From positions 1,384,848 through 1,448,847 of the forward strand of contig NZ_LUKD01000001.1 of assembly GCF_001592745.1 (NCBI RefSeq): a DNA stretch of 64,000 bases, in the 5' to 3' direction. The translations under genes were made by a program, and so were the position numbers. The notes beneath the pieces were generated by a model. The model did not search any database. It was not told where the DNA came from and saw only the letters and a list, made by a program, of their open reading frames with translations. Positions 43,767 through 52,107 of this stretch are shown piece by piece (within the stretch, counting starts at the first letter, position 1; the number at the start of each line of letters is the position of its first letter). Source of the DNA: Bdellovibrio bacteriovorus. GTDB taxonomy: Bacteria > Bdellovibrionota > Bdellovibrionia > Bdellovibrionales > Bdellovibrionaceae.

Positions 43767-43995
43767 CAAATTTCCTTACTAGCCAAACTTTTCGGGGTGG
43801 TCGCCCTACTCAGCTTGCGTATCCAACATTAACACACGACTTCGGTCTGTCAAATTTTGTGTGAGTAGTTATCCAAATTCAACAAAATTCAGGACCTTGA
43901 TCTGGCTATCCACACTTTTTTTAGCCTATCCAACTAGACCTTCGTCTGACTAAGCAACCCTAAGTCATGGATTTTCTTAAGTTCCAAAGAATCCT

Positions 43996-44024
43996 TTGCC
44001 CGAAAGTCCAAGAACTCTCATACT
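43996..44024 (+). promoter_or_regulatory. Candidate promoter of the patatin-like gene
   Basis: TTGCCC (43996-44001) and CATACT (44019-44024) are 17 bases apart, each matching consensus at 4/6. The implied start near 44031 leaves only about seven bases before the ATG at 44038, and no ribosome-binding site is present. The rest of 43767-43995 shows nothing I can name. Confidence 0.35.
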
Positions 44025-44037
44025 TAAAGATAACACT

Positions 44038-45237
44038 ATGCGGATTAGAGATAAGAAAAAAGTGGCCCTAGTATTAAGTGGAGGCGGCATTAAAGCGGCG
44101 GCCTTTCACATTGGGGTTTGCTTAGCTTTACAAGAAAAAGGCTTTCGCTTTGCCGGAGGCACCAAAGAGATGGTGCGTCAGAACTTCGGCGAAGACGATC
44201 CATTTACCATCCGTCTTTACGTTGGCTCTAGCGCCGGCGCTTTCGTAGCTTCAATTCTTGCCGCCGGCTACCCGATTGAATCGTTGATCAACGCTTTTCA
44301 AATCGGTTCGGGCAGCCACCCTTCTTTTGATAAGTCTGATCTGCGATATTTAAAACCGATCAGTTACCGTGATATTTTCAATTTGAACTCCAGTGGTCTG
44401 TTGAAGTTTATTCCGCGAACTTTGATGGAAAAGGCATTAGTTACTGGTGGCCTTGAATCGCTTTTGAAGAACGGTCTTAAGTTAAATGGTCTTTTTTCAA
44501 CCAAAGGGATCGAAGGTTATTTGCGCAAAGAGGTTTTGTTGGATAACGACTTCGCCCGTTTGGGTGTAGGTCTTTTCATTATCGGAACCCAGTTAAATCA
44601 TACGCGAAAAGCCATCTTTGGTAATTTCCCGGAATCTTATAAAACCGAGAACACGAAATACATTAACTACGCCACGATCAGTGATGCAGTGGCTTGTTCG
44701 ACGGCTTTACCGCCGGTTTTTGCTCCTTACGGAATTAAGCGTCCGGATGGAAAAGAGATGTATTACTATGACGGTGAAATCCGCGACACTCTGTCGACCC
44801 ACGTCGCGGCAGATTACGGCGCAGATCTAGTGATCTCTTCTTTCTCGATTCAGCCTTATCACTACACAGAAGAGATGGGTTCGCTGCATGACTATGGAAT
44901 TCCACTGATCGCGAATCAGGCTCTTTACCAAGTCGTTCAGCAAAAAATCATGCGTCATATTCAATATAAGAATGACATTCGCGGTATCTATAATGCCGTC
45001 GATGGTTACTTCAAACAGATGAACTTGCCGGCTGAACATCGCGACAAACTGCTTGAAATCATTCGCAATCGTGTGAACTATCGCCCGGAAGTAGATTACA
45101 TCTATATTGCCCCACGCCCGAATAACTACGAAATGTTTTTCGTCGATCACTTCAGTTTAAATCCTGAGATTTTAGCGCGCATTGTTCGTATCGGATTTAA
45201 ATCCGCGATCAACGTACTTCGCCATTACGACGTTTAG
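44038..45237 (+). CDS. Patatin-like phospholipase
   Basis: A 399-residue lipid acyl hydrolase. The oxyanion loop is GGGIKAAAFHIG (about residues 15-26), the nucleophile serine is S65 in GSSAG (63-67), and the catalytic Asp is in YYYDGEIRDT (near 240-249), giving the Ser-Asp dyad of patatins. No signal peptide or membrane segment is evident, so it is cytosolic or delivered by another route. Intracellular lipid turnover or attack on prey membranes are both possible. The ATG at 44038 lacks a ribosome-binding site; an upstream TTG at 43996 lies in the candidate promoter and is less likely. It converges on the transglutaminase gene with a 4-base overlap. Confidence 0.88.
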   Translation: MRIRDKKKVALVLSGGGIKAAAFHIGVCLALQEKGFRFAGGTKEMVRQNFGEDDPFTIRLYVGSSAGAFVASILAAGYPIESLINAFQIGSGSHPSFDKSDLRYLKPISYRDIFNLNSSGLLKFIPRTLMEKALVTGGLESLLKNGLKLNGLFSTKGIEGYLRKEVLLDNDFARLGVGLFIIGTQLNHTRKAIFGNFPESYKTENTKYINYATISDAVACSTALPPVFAPYGIKRPDGKEMYYYDGEIRDTLSTHVAADYGADLVISSFSIQPYHYTEEMGSLHDYGIPLIANQALYQVVQQKIMRHIQYKNDIRGIYNAVDGYFKQMNLPAEHRDKLLEIIRNRVNYRPEVDYIYIAPRPNNYEMFFVDHFSLNPEILARIVRIGFKSAINVLRHYDV

Positions 45238-47162
45238 TGACTGCGAATTTCTTTCTTCCAGTTTGTTAAAAGCTCTTTGCCCGACGAAGCTGTTTTACCG
45301 GCGTAAGTTTGTTCGTCATAAAATGTTTCGATTTCTTGAAGAATCGTTTTCAAATAAGGAAACTGTGCCTGTAGCTTTTTTAGAAATTCCAGAGGAGGCT
45401 CTGAATTTTCGCGCTGGATATTCTTTTTTTCGGCCCACTTTTCCACGGTTTGTAATAGAACTTGCGCCTCATTGAGGTTTCTTTTCTGTTTGAAAAGACT
45501 GCGGAAAATTAAAACAAGTGCTGCAATGACAACGGCAAGTAAGAAAGTGGATTGAATTCTGTAATTCAACAAAGCACTCCAGAAACTTTGCTGAGACGTT
45601 TTATCAAAATCGATAAGGAAGTAAGTCCATCGATAGTTGATATCTTCCACCCAAAAACTGACTTCATCCCATAGCAGAAGATCTTCTTTCACCGGCGGAC
45701 GCCAATCCACGGCGCGCGCAAAGGCCCGCTGATCTTCTTCCGAAAGTCCAAAAAATTCTTCGGCGCCAATCACCAAACGAAGAGGCGCAACCCATAAAGT
45801 TGGATCGATTCGCTGCCATTGTCCTTCACTAAAGATTTCAACCCACGCATGAGCGTCTTTTTGCGAAACTTTCCAAAAATTTCCCAAAGGATTAAAGCGG
45901 CCGCCCTGATATCCCACGATCACTCGCGCTGGAATTCCTAAAGATCTTGCGAGAGTCGCGTAAGCTCCCGCAAAGTGCTCACAGAATCCTCGTTTTCTTT
46001 CAAAAAGAAAAGTTTCTAGATCGTTGGGACCATAAACCCCGGGGGATAGCGTGTAAACGAAACCGTTATCTACAAAAAGTTTTTGCAGCTCTTCGACCTT
46101 TTCGGGAATAGAAAGATTTCTGCTTAAGACACCGTCGACCCATGCGCGAACACGTCCTTGCACGGGGGGAACCTGAAGATCTTCATCCTGCGGAGTCGTA
46201 CTGTCCTTATAGTCAGGCTCATAGTATCCCCGATACATCGAAGATTTATTTAACGGTCGAATAGAACGATAGATGTTCTGAGGAAGCGCTAGAACTTGGT
46301 TCACGTCCAAGTCGACATGCTTTGTTCCATCTAAAACAAAAAGATAGAGCTGAGATGTGGGCTCAATTGCGACCTCATAAGTCGGCAAAGATTTATAGTC
46401 TTCTGTGGAAGGAGCCCTGAACCCCAAGCGTCGCGGACGCCAGCTCAATCCCCGCGATTGAGTCAAAGCCGACCCACGCCAATAGAGATCTACTGACTTA
46501 TTTATCGGCAGATTTTCAATCTTGGCTCGAAATGCTGTTGCCGTGTTCGTTGCAAGTTCCGCTACCATTCCGGGATTTATTTCATCGGTAAAACCAATCT
46601 CTCCGAACTGAGCAGAACCGCGCGACATCGCCCACGGCAAAACAAAGCGTGGAAAGGCGAAGAATAAAATCACGGCCATCGGCACTGAAAGAATGAATAT
46701 CTTTAGTAATACTTTCGCGCGAGCCGGCAGCGATTCAGGCAAGAGTGAATACCAAAGTCCGACAAAGGCCAAAACGGAAGGAATTATCCAATATATATCT
46801 AAACTAAAAAGCGCTTTCACTGAAATCAAAAGAAAGCCCAGAAGGATCACAAATTTATGATCGCGTTCGTTCTGATAGTCCATGATTCTTAATGAAGAAA
46901 GAGCTAACAAAAATGTGTACGCTGGTTCCTGGCCAATCAATGTGCGAAATTGAACAAGCACTTGAATCAACAGAAGGACACTCAAGATTCCCGTGGCCTT
47001 TCTAGATAAAGGTTTCCACTGAAGATTTTCTACGCCCCACTTCCAAAAGAGCATGATGAAGCTGAACACAGCTATCCATGCGGAAACCTCAAGCGCAACC
47101 ATCGCCATGGCGATAATAAAAGAGACTGCGAGTGCCTTCTGAGAGTAGAACCTTTTCGTCAT
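45234..47162 (-). CDS. TgpA-type membrane transglutaminase-like protein
   Basis: A 642-residue protein. About six membrane segments occupy residues 1-185, a periplasmic transglutaminase-like domain lies near 350-480, and one more membrane segment is at about 540-560, followed by a cytoplasmic C-terminal helical domain. The catalytic Cys-His-Asp set is in RKRGFCEHFAGAYATLARSLGIPARVIVGYQGG (Cys near 393), DAHAWVEIF (His near 438) and RIDPTLW (Asp near 454). This matches the TgpA/DUF3488 family found with MoxR and DUF58 genes, as here. The substrate is unknown. It overlaps the DUF58 gene by 4 bases. Confidence 0.9.
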   Translation of the reverse strand: MTKRFYSQKALAVSFIIAMAMVALEVSAWIAVFSFIMLFWKWGVENLQWKPLSRKATGILSVLLLIQVLVQFRTLIGQEPAYTFLLALSSLRIMDYQNERDHKFVILLGFLLISVKALFSLDIYWIIPSVLAFVGLWYSLLPESLPARAKVLLKIFILSVPMAVILFFAFPRFVLPWAMSRGSAQFGEIGFTDEINPGMVAELATNTATAFRAKIENLPINKSVDLYWRGSALTQSRGLSWRPRRLGFRAPSTEDYKSLPTYEVAIEPTSQLYLFVLDGTKHVDLDVNQVLALPQNIYRSIRPLNKSSMYRGYYEPDYKDSTTPQDEDLQVPPVQGRVRAWVDGVLSRNLSIPEKVEELQKLFVDNGFVYTLSPGVYGPNDLETFLFERKRGFCEHFAGAYATLARSLGIPARVIVGYQGGRFNPLGNFWKVSQKDAHAWVEIFSEGQWQRIDPTLWVAPLRLVIGAEEFFGLSEEDQRAFARAVDWRPPVKEDLLLWDEVSFWVEDINYRWTYFLIDFDKTSQQSFWSALLNYRIQSTFLLAVVIAALVLIFRSLFKQKRNLNEAQVLLQTVEKWAEKKNIQRENSEPPLEFLKKLQAQFPYLKTILQEIETFYDEQTYAGKTASSGKELLTNWKKEIRSH

Positions 47163-48103
47163 AAAAGGTCTTCCCTGCTAAGATGAGCAAGAACCTCTAG
47201 GCACATCTTACGATGAGCAGAGCTTTGATCTTTAGCGATATAGTGCTTTCCGACTTCCAGAGAAAAAGAATGGCCTAGCTTATGTGCTTCATCAATCCAC
47301 AAACACAGTTGAGAAATTCTTTCTTCTTCACCGCTTAAATGAGCCGTTTGTTTCCAAGAAAAATGCAGCGAAGGCTTCTCGGACTCTTCAAAGTTCTTTA
47401 CGAGCAGTTCCTGTCTGCGTGCTGTCGCTTTCCAATCTATTCGTCTTAAAGAATCCGTGCTTTGGTAAGTACGATGCTCTCTGAATAAGCCTGTATTTTC
47501 ACTGTCCGTTTCAGCATAAGAGTTTTGTGGAAAAGCCTCTTCGCCTTTTCTTGCTGGATAAATCGTTATTTCTCGAGGGGTTTTAAAAACTCTCCATGCT
47601 CTCAATAAAGAAAATGGAAATGTACTTTGAACTGCTATTCTGGGAAGAAGCTGCCGCCCGCGTTTTTTAAAAACAAAAGGCACAAGAACCACGTCCTCTT
47701 CCTGTGGCTCAAGATCCGTGCGCGAAGAAGTTTCAGGATACTTTTCGAAATAGCTTTCGACCTGAAAACACGGCGACTTTGCATTATTTTTCAAGGTTAC
47801 GCTTAATGCCGATGTCTCATCACAAAAAGCTTCGTCGATGTGAACATCAATCGCATCAACACCATCGACATTTTTATTGGTAATAAAAGTTCCTGTGAAA
47901 GCCACAGAGATTAAGAAAAAGAAGAAGATGTAGATCAAATTGTTCGAATATCCAACCGCCATAAAAAATAGAACTAGCGACATCAACCCAAAGGCGATGC
48001 CAAATCCCGTCGGCAGTATATAGGTTCGCGTTTTCTTTTTAGACAGGAACTGGCGTGCTTTTTTGTAAAGCCCCTGCCCACTCACGGCCGCGTTTGATGC
48101 CAT
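47159..48103 (-). CDS. DUF58 family protein
   Basis: A 314-residue protein with two close membrane segments (about residues 33-75) and a cytoplasmic or periplasmic part with the family core VLVPFVFKKRGRQLLP, RAWRVFKTPREITIYP and SLRRIDWKATARRQELLVKNFEESEK, the usual DUF58 signature. DUF58 proteins are VWA-related partners of MoxR ATPases. The ATG at 48103 follows GGAGG by 5 bases, so I use it; it lies inside the 3' end of moxR, giving a 65-base overlap. It is translationally coupled to the transglutaminase gene. Confidence 0.88.
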   Translation of the reverse strand: MASNAAVSGQGLYKKARQFLSKKKTRTYILPTGFGIAFGLMSLVLFFMAVGYSNNLIYIFFFFLISVAFTGTFITNKNVDGVDAIDVHIDEAFCDETSALSVTLKNNAKSPCFQVESYFEKYPETSSRTDLEPQEEDVVLVPFVFKKRGRQLLPRIAVQSTFPFSLLRAWRVFKTPREITIYPARKGEEAFPQNSYAETDSENTGLFREHRTYQSTDSLRRIDWKATARRQELLVKNFEESEKPSLHFSWKQTAHLSGEEERISQLCLWIDEAHKLGHSFSLEVGKHYIAKDQSSAHRKMCLEVLAHLSREDLL

Positions 48104-48959
48104 GATTGCCTCCAAGACGATGTCCTAATACAGGAATCAAAACTTGTTGAACATCTTCAGGTCGTAAATAGTTTCTTCCATCCATGAAGGCCCACGCCTT
48201 CGCGGCTTTCGCTAAAGCCATTCCTGCGCGAGTTGAAAGTGGTGCCCCTTCAAATCCGGGGCGACGAGATCGCTCTAAAAGATCCGCGATGTACTGAGCG
48301 ACATTAGCGGACACCTGCACTTTTGTAACTTCGATCAAAGCTTCTGCAATTTCAGTTTCACTAAATAGCGGCTGAATTTTTTGCAGCAAATGTCGAGGAT
48401 CATCACCTTTTAAAATGCGCACTTCGGTTTCTTTAGAAGCCGGATGTAGTTCTAAACTCATTAGAAAACGATCTAGCTGACTTTCTGGAAGAGGAAATGT
48501 GCCGGTCTGCTGATGCGGATTCTGAGTTGCAATGACATAGAATGGATGAGGTAACGGCCAAGTCACTCCCTCAACAGAAACTTCGCCTTCCTCCATCGCC
48601 TGCAGCAAAGCACTTTGGGTGCGTGGACTAGCGCGATTTAATTCATCCGCCATCACCATTTGCGAAAACAAAGGACCTTGATGAAATACGAACTTATGTT
48701 CTTGAGGATGATAAATCTGTCCGCCAATTACGTCCGCTGGTAAAAGATCAATCGTGAATTGCACGCGACGAGTTTTTAATCCGGTGAGTTTACCCAGCAC
48801 TTGAACAAGAGTGGTTTTACCGACTCCCGGCAAATCTTCGATAAGCAAATGGCCGCCAGCAAGAAGACAGGTGATAGCCAAACGAATTTCAACATTCTTA
48901 TCCAGAACGACCTTCGAGGCCTGAGCAATGAGTTCGTGAAACTTCTGATTCATGCTCAA
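48039..48959 (-). CDS. MoxR-type AAA+ ATPase
   Basis: A 306-residue AAA+ ATPase. It has Walker A LPGVGKTTL (about residues 44-52), the FTIDLLPADVIGG stretch, Walker B FSQMVMADELNRASPRTQSALLQAMEE (about 104-130), and IATQNPHQQTGTFPLPESQLDRFL with the sensor arginine. MoxR proteins remodel partner proteins, often to insert metals or assemble complexes; its partners are probably the following DUF58 and transglutaminase proteins. The first gene of the three-gene unit. No promoter is assigned in 48960-49037. Confidence 0.93.
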   Translation of the reverse strand: MSMNQKFHELIAQASKVVLDKNVEIRLAITCLLAGGHLLIEDLPGVGKTTLVQVLGKLTGLKTRRVQFTIDLLPADVIGGQIYHPQEHKFVFHQGPLFSQMVMADELNRASPRTQSALLQAMEEGEVSVEGVTWPLPHPFYVIATQNPHQQTGTFPLPESQLDRFLMSLELHPASKETEVRILKGDDPRHLLQKIQPLFSETEIAEALIEVTKVQVSANVAQYIADLLERSRRPGFEGAPLSTRAGMALAKAAKAWAFMDGRNYLRPEDVQQVLIPVLGHRLGGNHGIKRGREWAGALQKSTPVPV

Positions 48960-49037
48960 TAAGGATATTAGGTCTTACTGCACGGGAGTAGCTATTCTCC
49001 GAAGTCCCGATGAAAGACTAGCGATTTACAAATAAAA

Positions 49038-49061
49038 AAGCCCTGGTAGTTGCCAGGGCTT
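49038..49061 (-). terminator. Intrinsic terminator after nuoN
   Basis: AAGCCCTGG (49038-49046) and CCAGGGCTT (49053-49061) form a 9-base stem with a 6-base loop; on the minus strand a T6 run follows. It ends the nuoA-N transcript. Confidence 0.9.
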
Positions 49062-49090
49062 AGTATGTTTTTTATCGAAATGCAGTCAGC

Positions 49091-50551
49091 TTAGAACAAG
49101 CTTTTTTCTACAGCCGAGAAGATCGGACCAGAGACGAAGCCCATGATCACAATCGCAAGAGCCATGATCACAGTCGTCACTGTTGTTGCATTCAATGAAT
49201 GACTTGCAACTTCTGCGTTACCTTCTTTCATGTACATAACTACAACGGGGCGCAGGTAGTAGTAAACACCGATCACGGAGCTAATCATACCCCAGATCGC
49301 CAACCACAAAAGACCCTCACCGATAGCTGCGTTGAACAGATAGAATTTACCGAAGAAGCCAAGAGTCGGTGGAATACCGGCTAGTGACAACAAGAACACA
49401 GTTAAGCAAAGAGCTAACATCGGTCTTTGTTTCGCAAAGCCTGCAAGATCATCCACGTTTACAATGTGGTTCTCTGATTTTTCAAGCATGCTTGCAATCG
49501 CAAACGCACCCAAAGTCATCAAGGCATAGCTTAGAAGATAGAAGATAACCCCTGAAGCACCAAACGCACCGTTATCGCTAACGCCCGCTGTAATGATACC
49601 AATCAACAAGTAGCCTGAGTGAGCTACTGAAGAGTAAGCAATCATACGCTTGAAGTTGTTTTGGATGATCGCCGCTGTGTTACCCAAGATCATTGTGATC
49701 ACGGCCAACCATTGCAAGATATCAAACAAGTGATCTGAACCGATCAAAGACTTCGTTGCAATCACGCGCAAGAAAGCGGCGAAAGAAACTGTCTTAACCG
49801 CTGTCGCCATGAACGCCGTGTGCGGAGTTGGAGCCCCTTGATACACATCCGGAGTCCACGCATGGAATGGAGCAATCGAAACCTTAAAGCAGAAGCCCAA
49901 GATAACGAAAGTGATACCAAACAAGAAAAGACGGCTTGTTTGTACTAGCTCTGCCGCGCTATCCATGAATGCCAGGATATTTGTTCCACCCGTTGAACCG
50001 AAGATAAATGCCACACCATAAAGGAACAATGCCGAAGCAAATGAACCCAAGATGAAGTATTTCAAAGCCGCTTCTTTAGAAAGCTTCTCTTCGTGGCTCA
50101 TCGCAATCATCAGGTACAATGCCAAAGACATCATCTCTAGACCGATGAAGACCATCAAAAGATCCACGGCGGAGACCAGGATCAACATACCAACCGCCGA
50201 GCTCATCGCAAGGAAGATCAATTCAGAGAACTGTTTTCCTGTCGTTGATGGATTTTCATACATCATCACCATCGCTGCACCCGCAGCACCCAAAGCAATG
50301 ATACCCATCCACTGTGTTACGCCGTCAAAGATAAGACCGTTATTAAACGCTGTCTTACCGCCACCACCAAACACAATCAAAAGACCAATCGCGATCACGA
50401 TACCGATAAGGGCTTGCGCCAAAGTCACGGCATGAGGCTGCTCGCGGTTACCGCGAAGAACTTTAGCTGTGATTGGAATCAAGCTTACAAGGAACAAGGC
50501 GATCATCGGAGAGATCAACAAAACGTCACTAAGACCGACATTCATATTCAT
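49091..50551 (-). CDS. nuoN: NADH-quinone oxidoreductase subunit N
   Basis: A 486-residue antiporter-like subunit of complex I with about fourteen membrane segments. The conserved lysine- and glutamate-bearing helices are seen in FIGLEMMSLALYLMIA, EAALKYFILGSFASALFLYG, APFHAWTPDVYQGAP and NFKRMIAYSSVAHSGYLLIG. It is one of three proton-pumping subunits. The last gene of the nuo run; it shares one base with nuoM (TAATG). Confidence 0.96.
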   Translation of the reverse strand: MNMNVGLSDVLLISPMIALFLVSLIPITAKVLRGNREQPHAVTLAQALIGIVIAIGLLIVFGGGGKTAFNNGLIFDGVTQWMGIIALGAAGAAMVMMYENPSTTGKQFSELIFLAMSSAVGMLILVSAVDLLMVFIGLEMMSLALYLMIAMSHEEKLSKEAALKYFILGSFASALFLYGVAFIFGSTGGTNILAFMDSAAELVQTSRLFLFGITFVILGFCFKVSIAPFHAWTPDVYQGAPTPHTAFMATAVKTVSFAAFLRVIATKSLIGSDHLFDILQWLAVITMILGNTAAIIQNNFKRMIAYSSVAHSGYLLIGIITAGVSDNGAFGASGVIFYLLSYALMTLGAFAIASMLEKSENHIVNVDDLAGFAKQRPMLALCLTVFLLSLAGIPPTLGFFGKFYLFNAAIGEGLLWLAIWGMISSVIGVYYYLRPVVVMYMKEGNAEVASHSLNATTVTTVIMALAIVIMGFVSGPIFSAVEKSLF

Positions 50552-52104
50552 TAGTTACCTCCTTGCGCGTGCTGAGTGGAAGTTGCGCCAGGCTCTACAA
50601 TAGTGAGGTTATAGTTACTTCTGTTGTTCACTAGATAATCAATACTTGCCTTTGAATAGTTCAAGAAATGATTCGGGAAAAGACCCATCCAGAACACCAT
50701 GATAACAAGAGGAACAAGGACCGCGATTTCACGTGCATTTAAGTCATGAAGTGGGTGATGTTCGTCTTTCACCAACTCCCCTTTTTCACCGAAGAACACG
50801 CGTTTGAACATCCAAAGCATGTAAACAGCTCCCAAGATCACACCTGATACCGCAAAGTAAGCAAATACAGGTTCTGCTTGGAAAGTACCAAGAAGGATCA
50901 AGAACTCACCCACGAAACCGTTTGTTAGCGGAACCGCGATCGAAGACAAAGTGATGATAAAGAAGAAGATTGTGAAAAGAGGTAAGACTCCTGCCAAACC
51001 ACCATACTTGCTGATTTCACGAGAGTGCGTTCTTTCGTAGATCATACCGATCAACAAGAACAGAGCACCTGTAGAAATACCGTGGTTCAACATTTGATAA
51101 AGACCACCGGACATCCCGTAAGCATTGAATGCAAATAGACCGACTAAGATGTAACCCATGTGCGATACAGAAGAATACGCCACAAGTTTTTTCACATCCG
51201 GCTGCACCATCGCGACCAGGGCGCCGTAGATAATTCCGACTGTACCGATCAACATGAACAACCATGCCCAGTATTCGGAAGCTTCTGGGAATAATGGAAT
51301 CACCCAGCGCATGAAGCCGTAAGTACCCATCTTAAGCATCACACCGGCTAGAATTACAGAGCCTGGAGTTGGCGCTTCAACGTGGGCATCCGGCAACCAA
51401 GTGTGAACAGGGAAGGCCGGAACTTTGATTGCAAAGGCCAAAGCGAATGCGAAGAACAATAAAGTTTGAAGGCTGAAGAACGTGCCACCTACAAACGGAA
51501 TTTTAAGTTTGTAGAAATCAAGAAGACTTGCACTCATCGTGCCTGTCGCTTCTTGGGTTAGGTACATCATATAGATGATCGCAACGAGCATCATCACAGA
51601 GCCGGCGAAAGTATAGATGAAGAACTTCACCGTTGCGTAAATACGACGAGCACCACCCCAGATACCAACCATGAAGTACATTGGTACTAGAGAAAGCTCC
51701 CAGAATACGTAGAAGAAGATCGCATCCATCGCCAAGAAAGTTCCAAGCATCGCTGTTTGCAACACAAACATCGCTACGTGGAAGCCTTTAACTCTTTCTG
51801 TGATCGACGTCCAAGAACCCAAGATGATGATCGGGGTCAAGAACGTGGTTAAAAGAACCAACCACAACGAAATACCGTCGATACCCATGAAGTACTGAAT
51901 GCCGAAGCGCTCAATCCACATGAACTTTTCAACCATCTGAAGACCTGCAGAGTTCGGATCAAACTGTCTGAACAAAGCTAAGCTCAAAATAAATTCAACG
52001 ATTGAAAGGCCTAAAGCCAAGTGACGAATAGTATTCGACTTTGGCCAAACAGCGACGATCAACGCGAACAAAAGAGGTAGGAAAACAATGCTACTCAGGA
52101 TCAT
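50551..52104 (-). CDS. nuoM: NADH-quinone oxidoreductase subunit M
   Basis: A 517-residue antiporter-like, proton-pumping subunit of complex I. Sequence marks: YFMGIDGISLWLVLLTTFLTP, FYVFWELSLVPMYFMVGIWGG, KVPAFPVHTWLPDAHVEAPT and DVKKLVAYSSVSHMGYILVG. GAGG precedes the ATG by six bases. It starts three bases after the nuoL stop. Confidence 0.97.
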   Translation of the reverse strand: MILSSIVFLPLLFALIVAVWPKSNTIRHLALGLSIVEFILSLALFRQFDPNSAGLQMVEKFMWIERFGIQYFMGIDGISLWLVLLTTFLTPIIILGSWTSITERVKGFHVAMFVLQTAMLGTFLAMDAIFFYVFWELSLVPMYFMVGIWGGARRIYATVKFFIYTFAGSVMMLVAIIYMMYLTQEATGTMSASLLDFYKLKIPFVGGTFFSLQTLLFFAFALAFAIKVPAFPVHTWLPDAHVEAPTPGSVILAGVMLKMGTYGFMRWVIPLFPEASEYWAWLFMLIGTVGIIYGALVAMVQPDVKKLVAYSSVSHMGYILVGLFAFNAYGMSGGLYQMLNHGISTGALFLLIGMIYERTHSREISKYGGLAGVLPLFTIFFFIITLSSIAVPLTNGFVGEFLILLGTFQAEPVFAYFAVSGVILGAVYMLWMFKRVFFGEKGELVKDEHHPLHDLNAREIAVLVPLVIMVFWMGLFPNHFLNYSKASIDYLVNNRSNYNLTIVEPGATSTQHAQGGN

Positions 52105-52107
52105 ACA

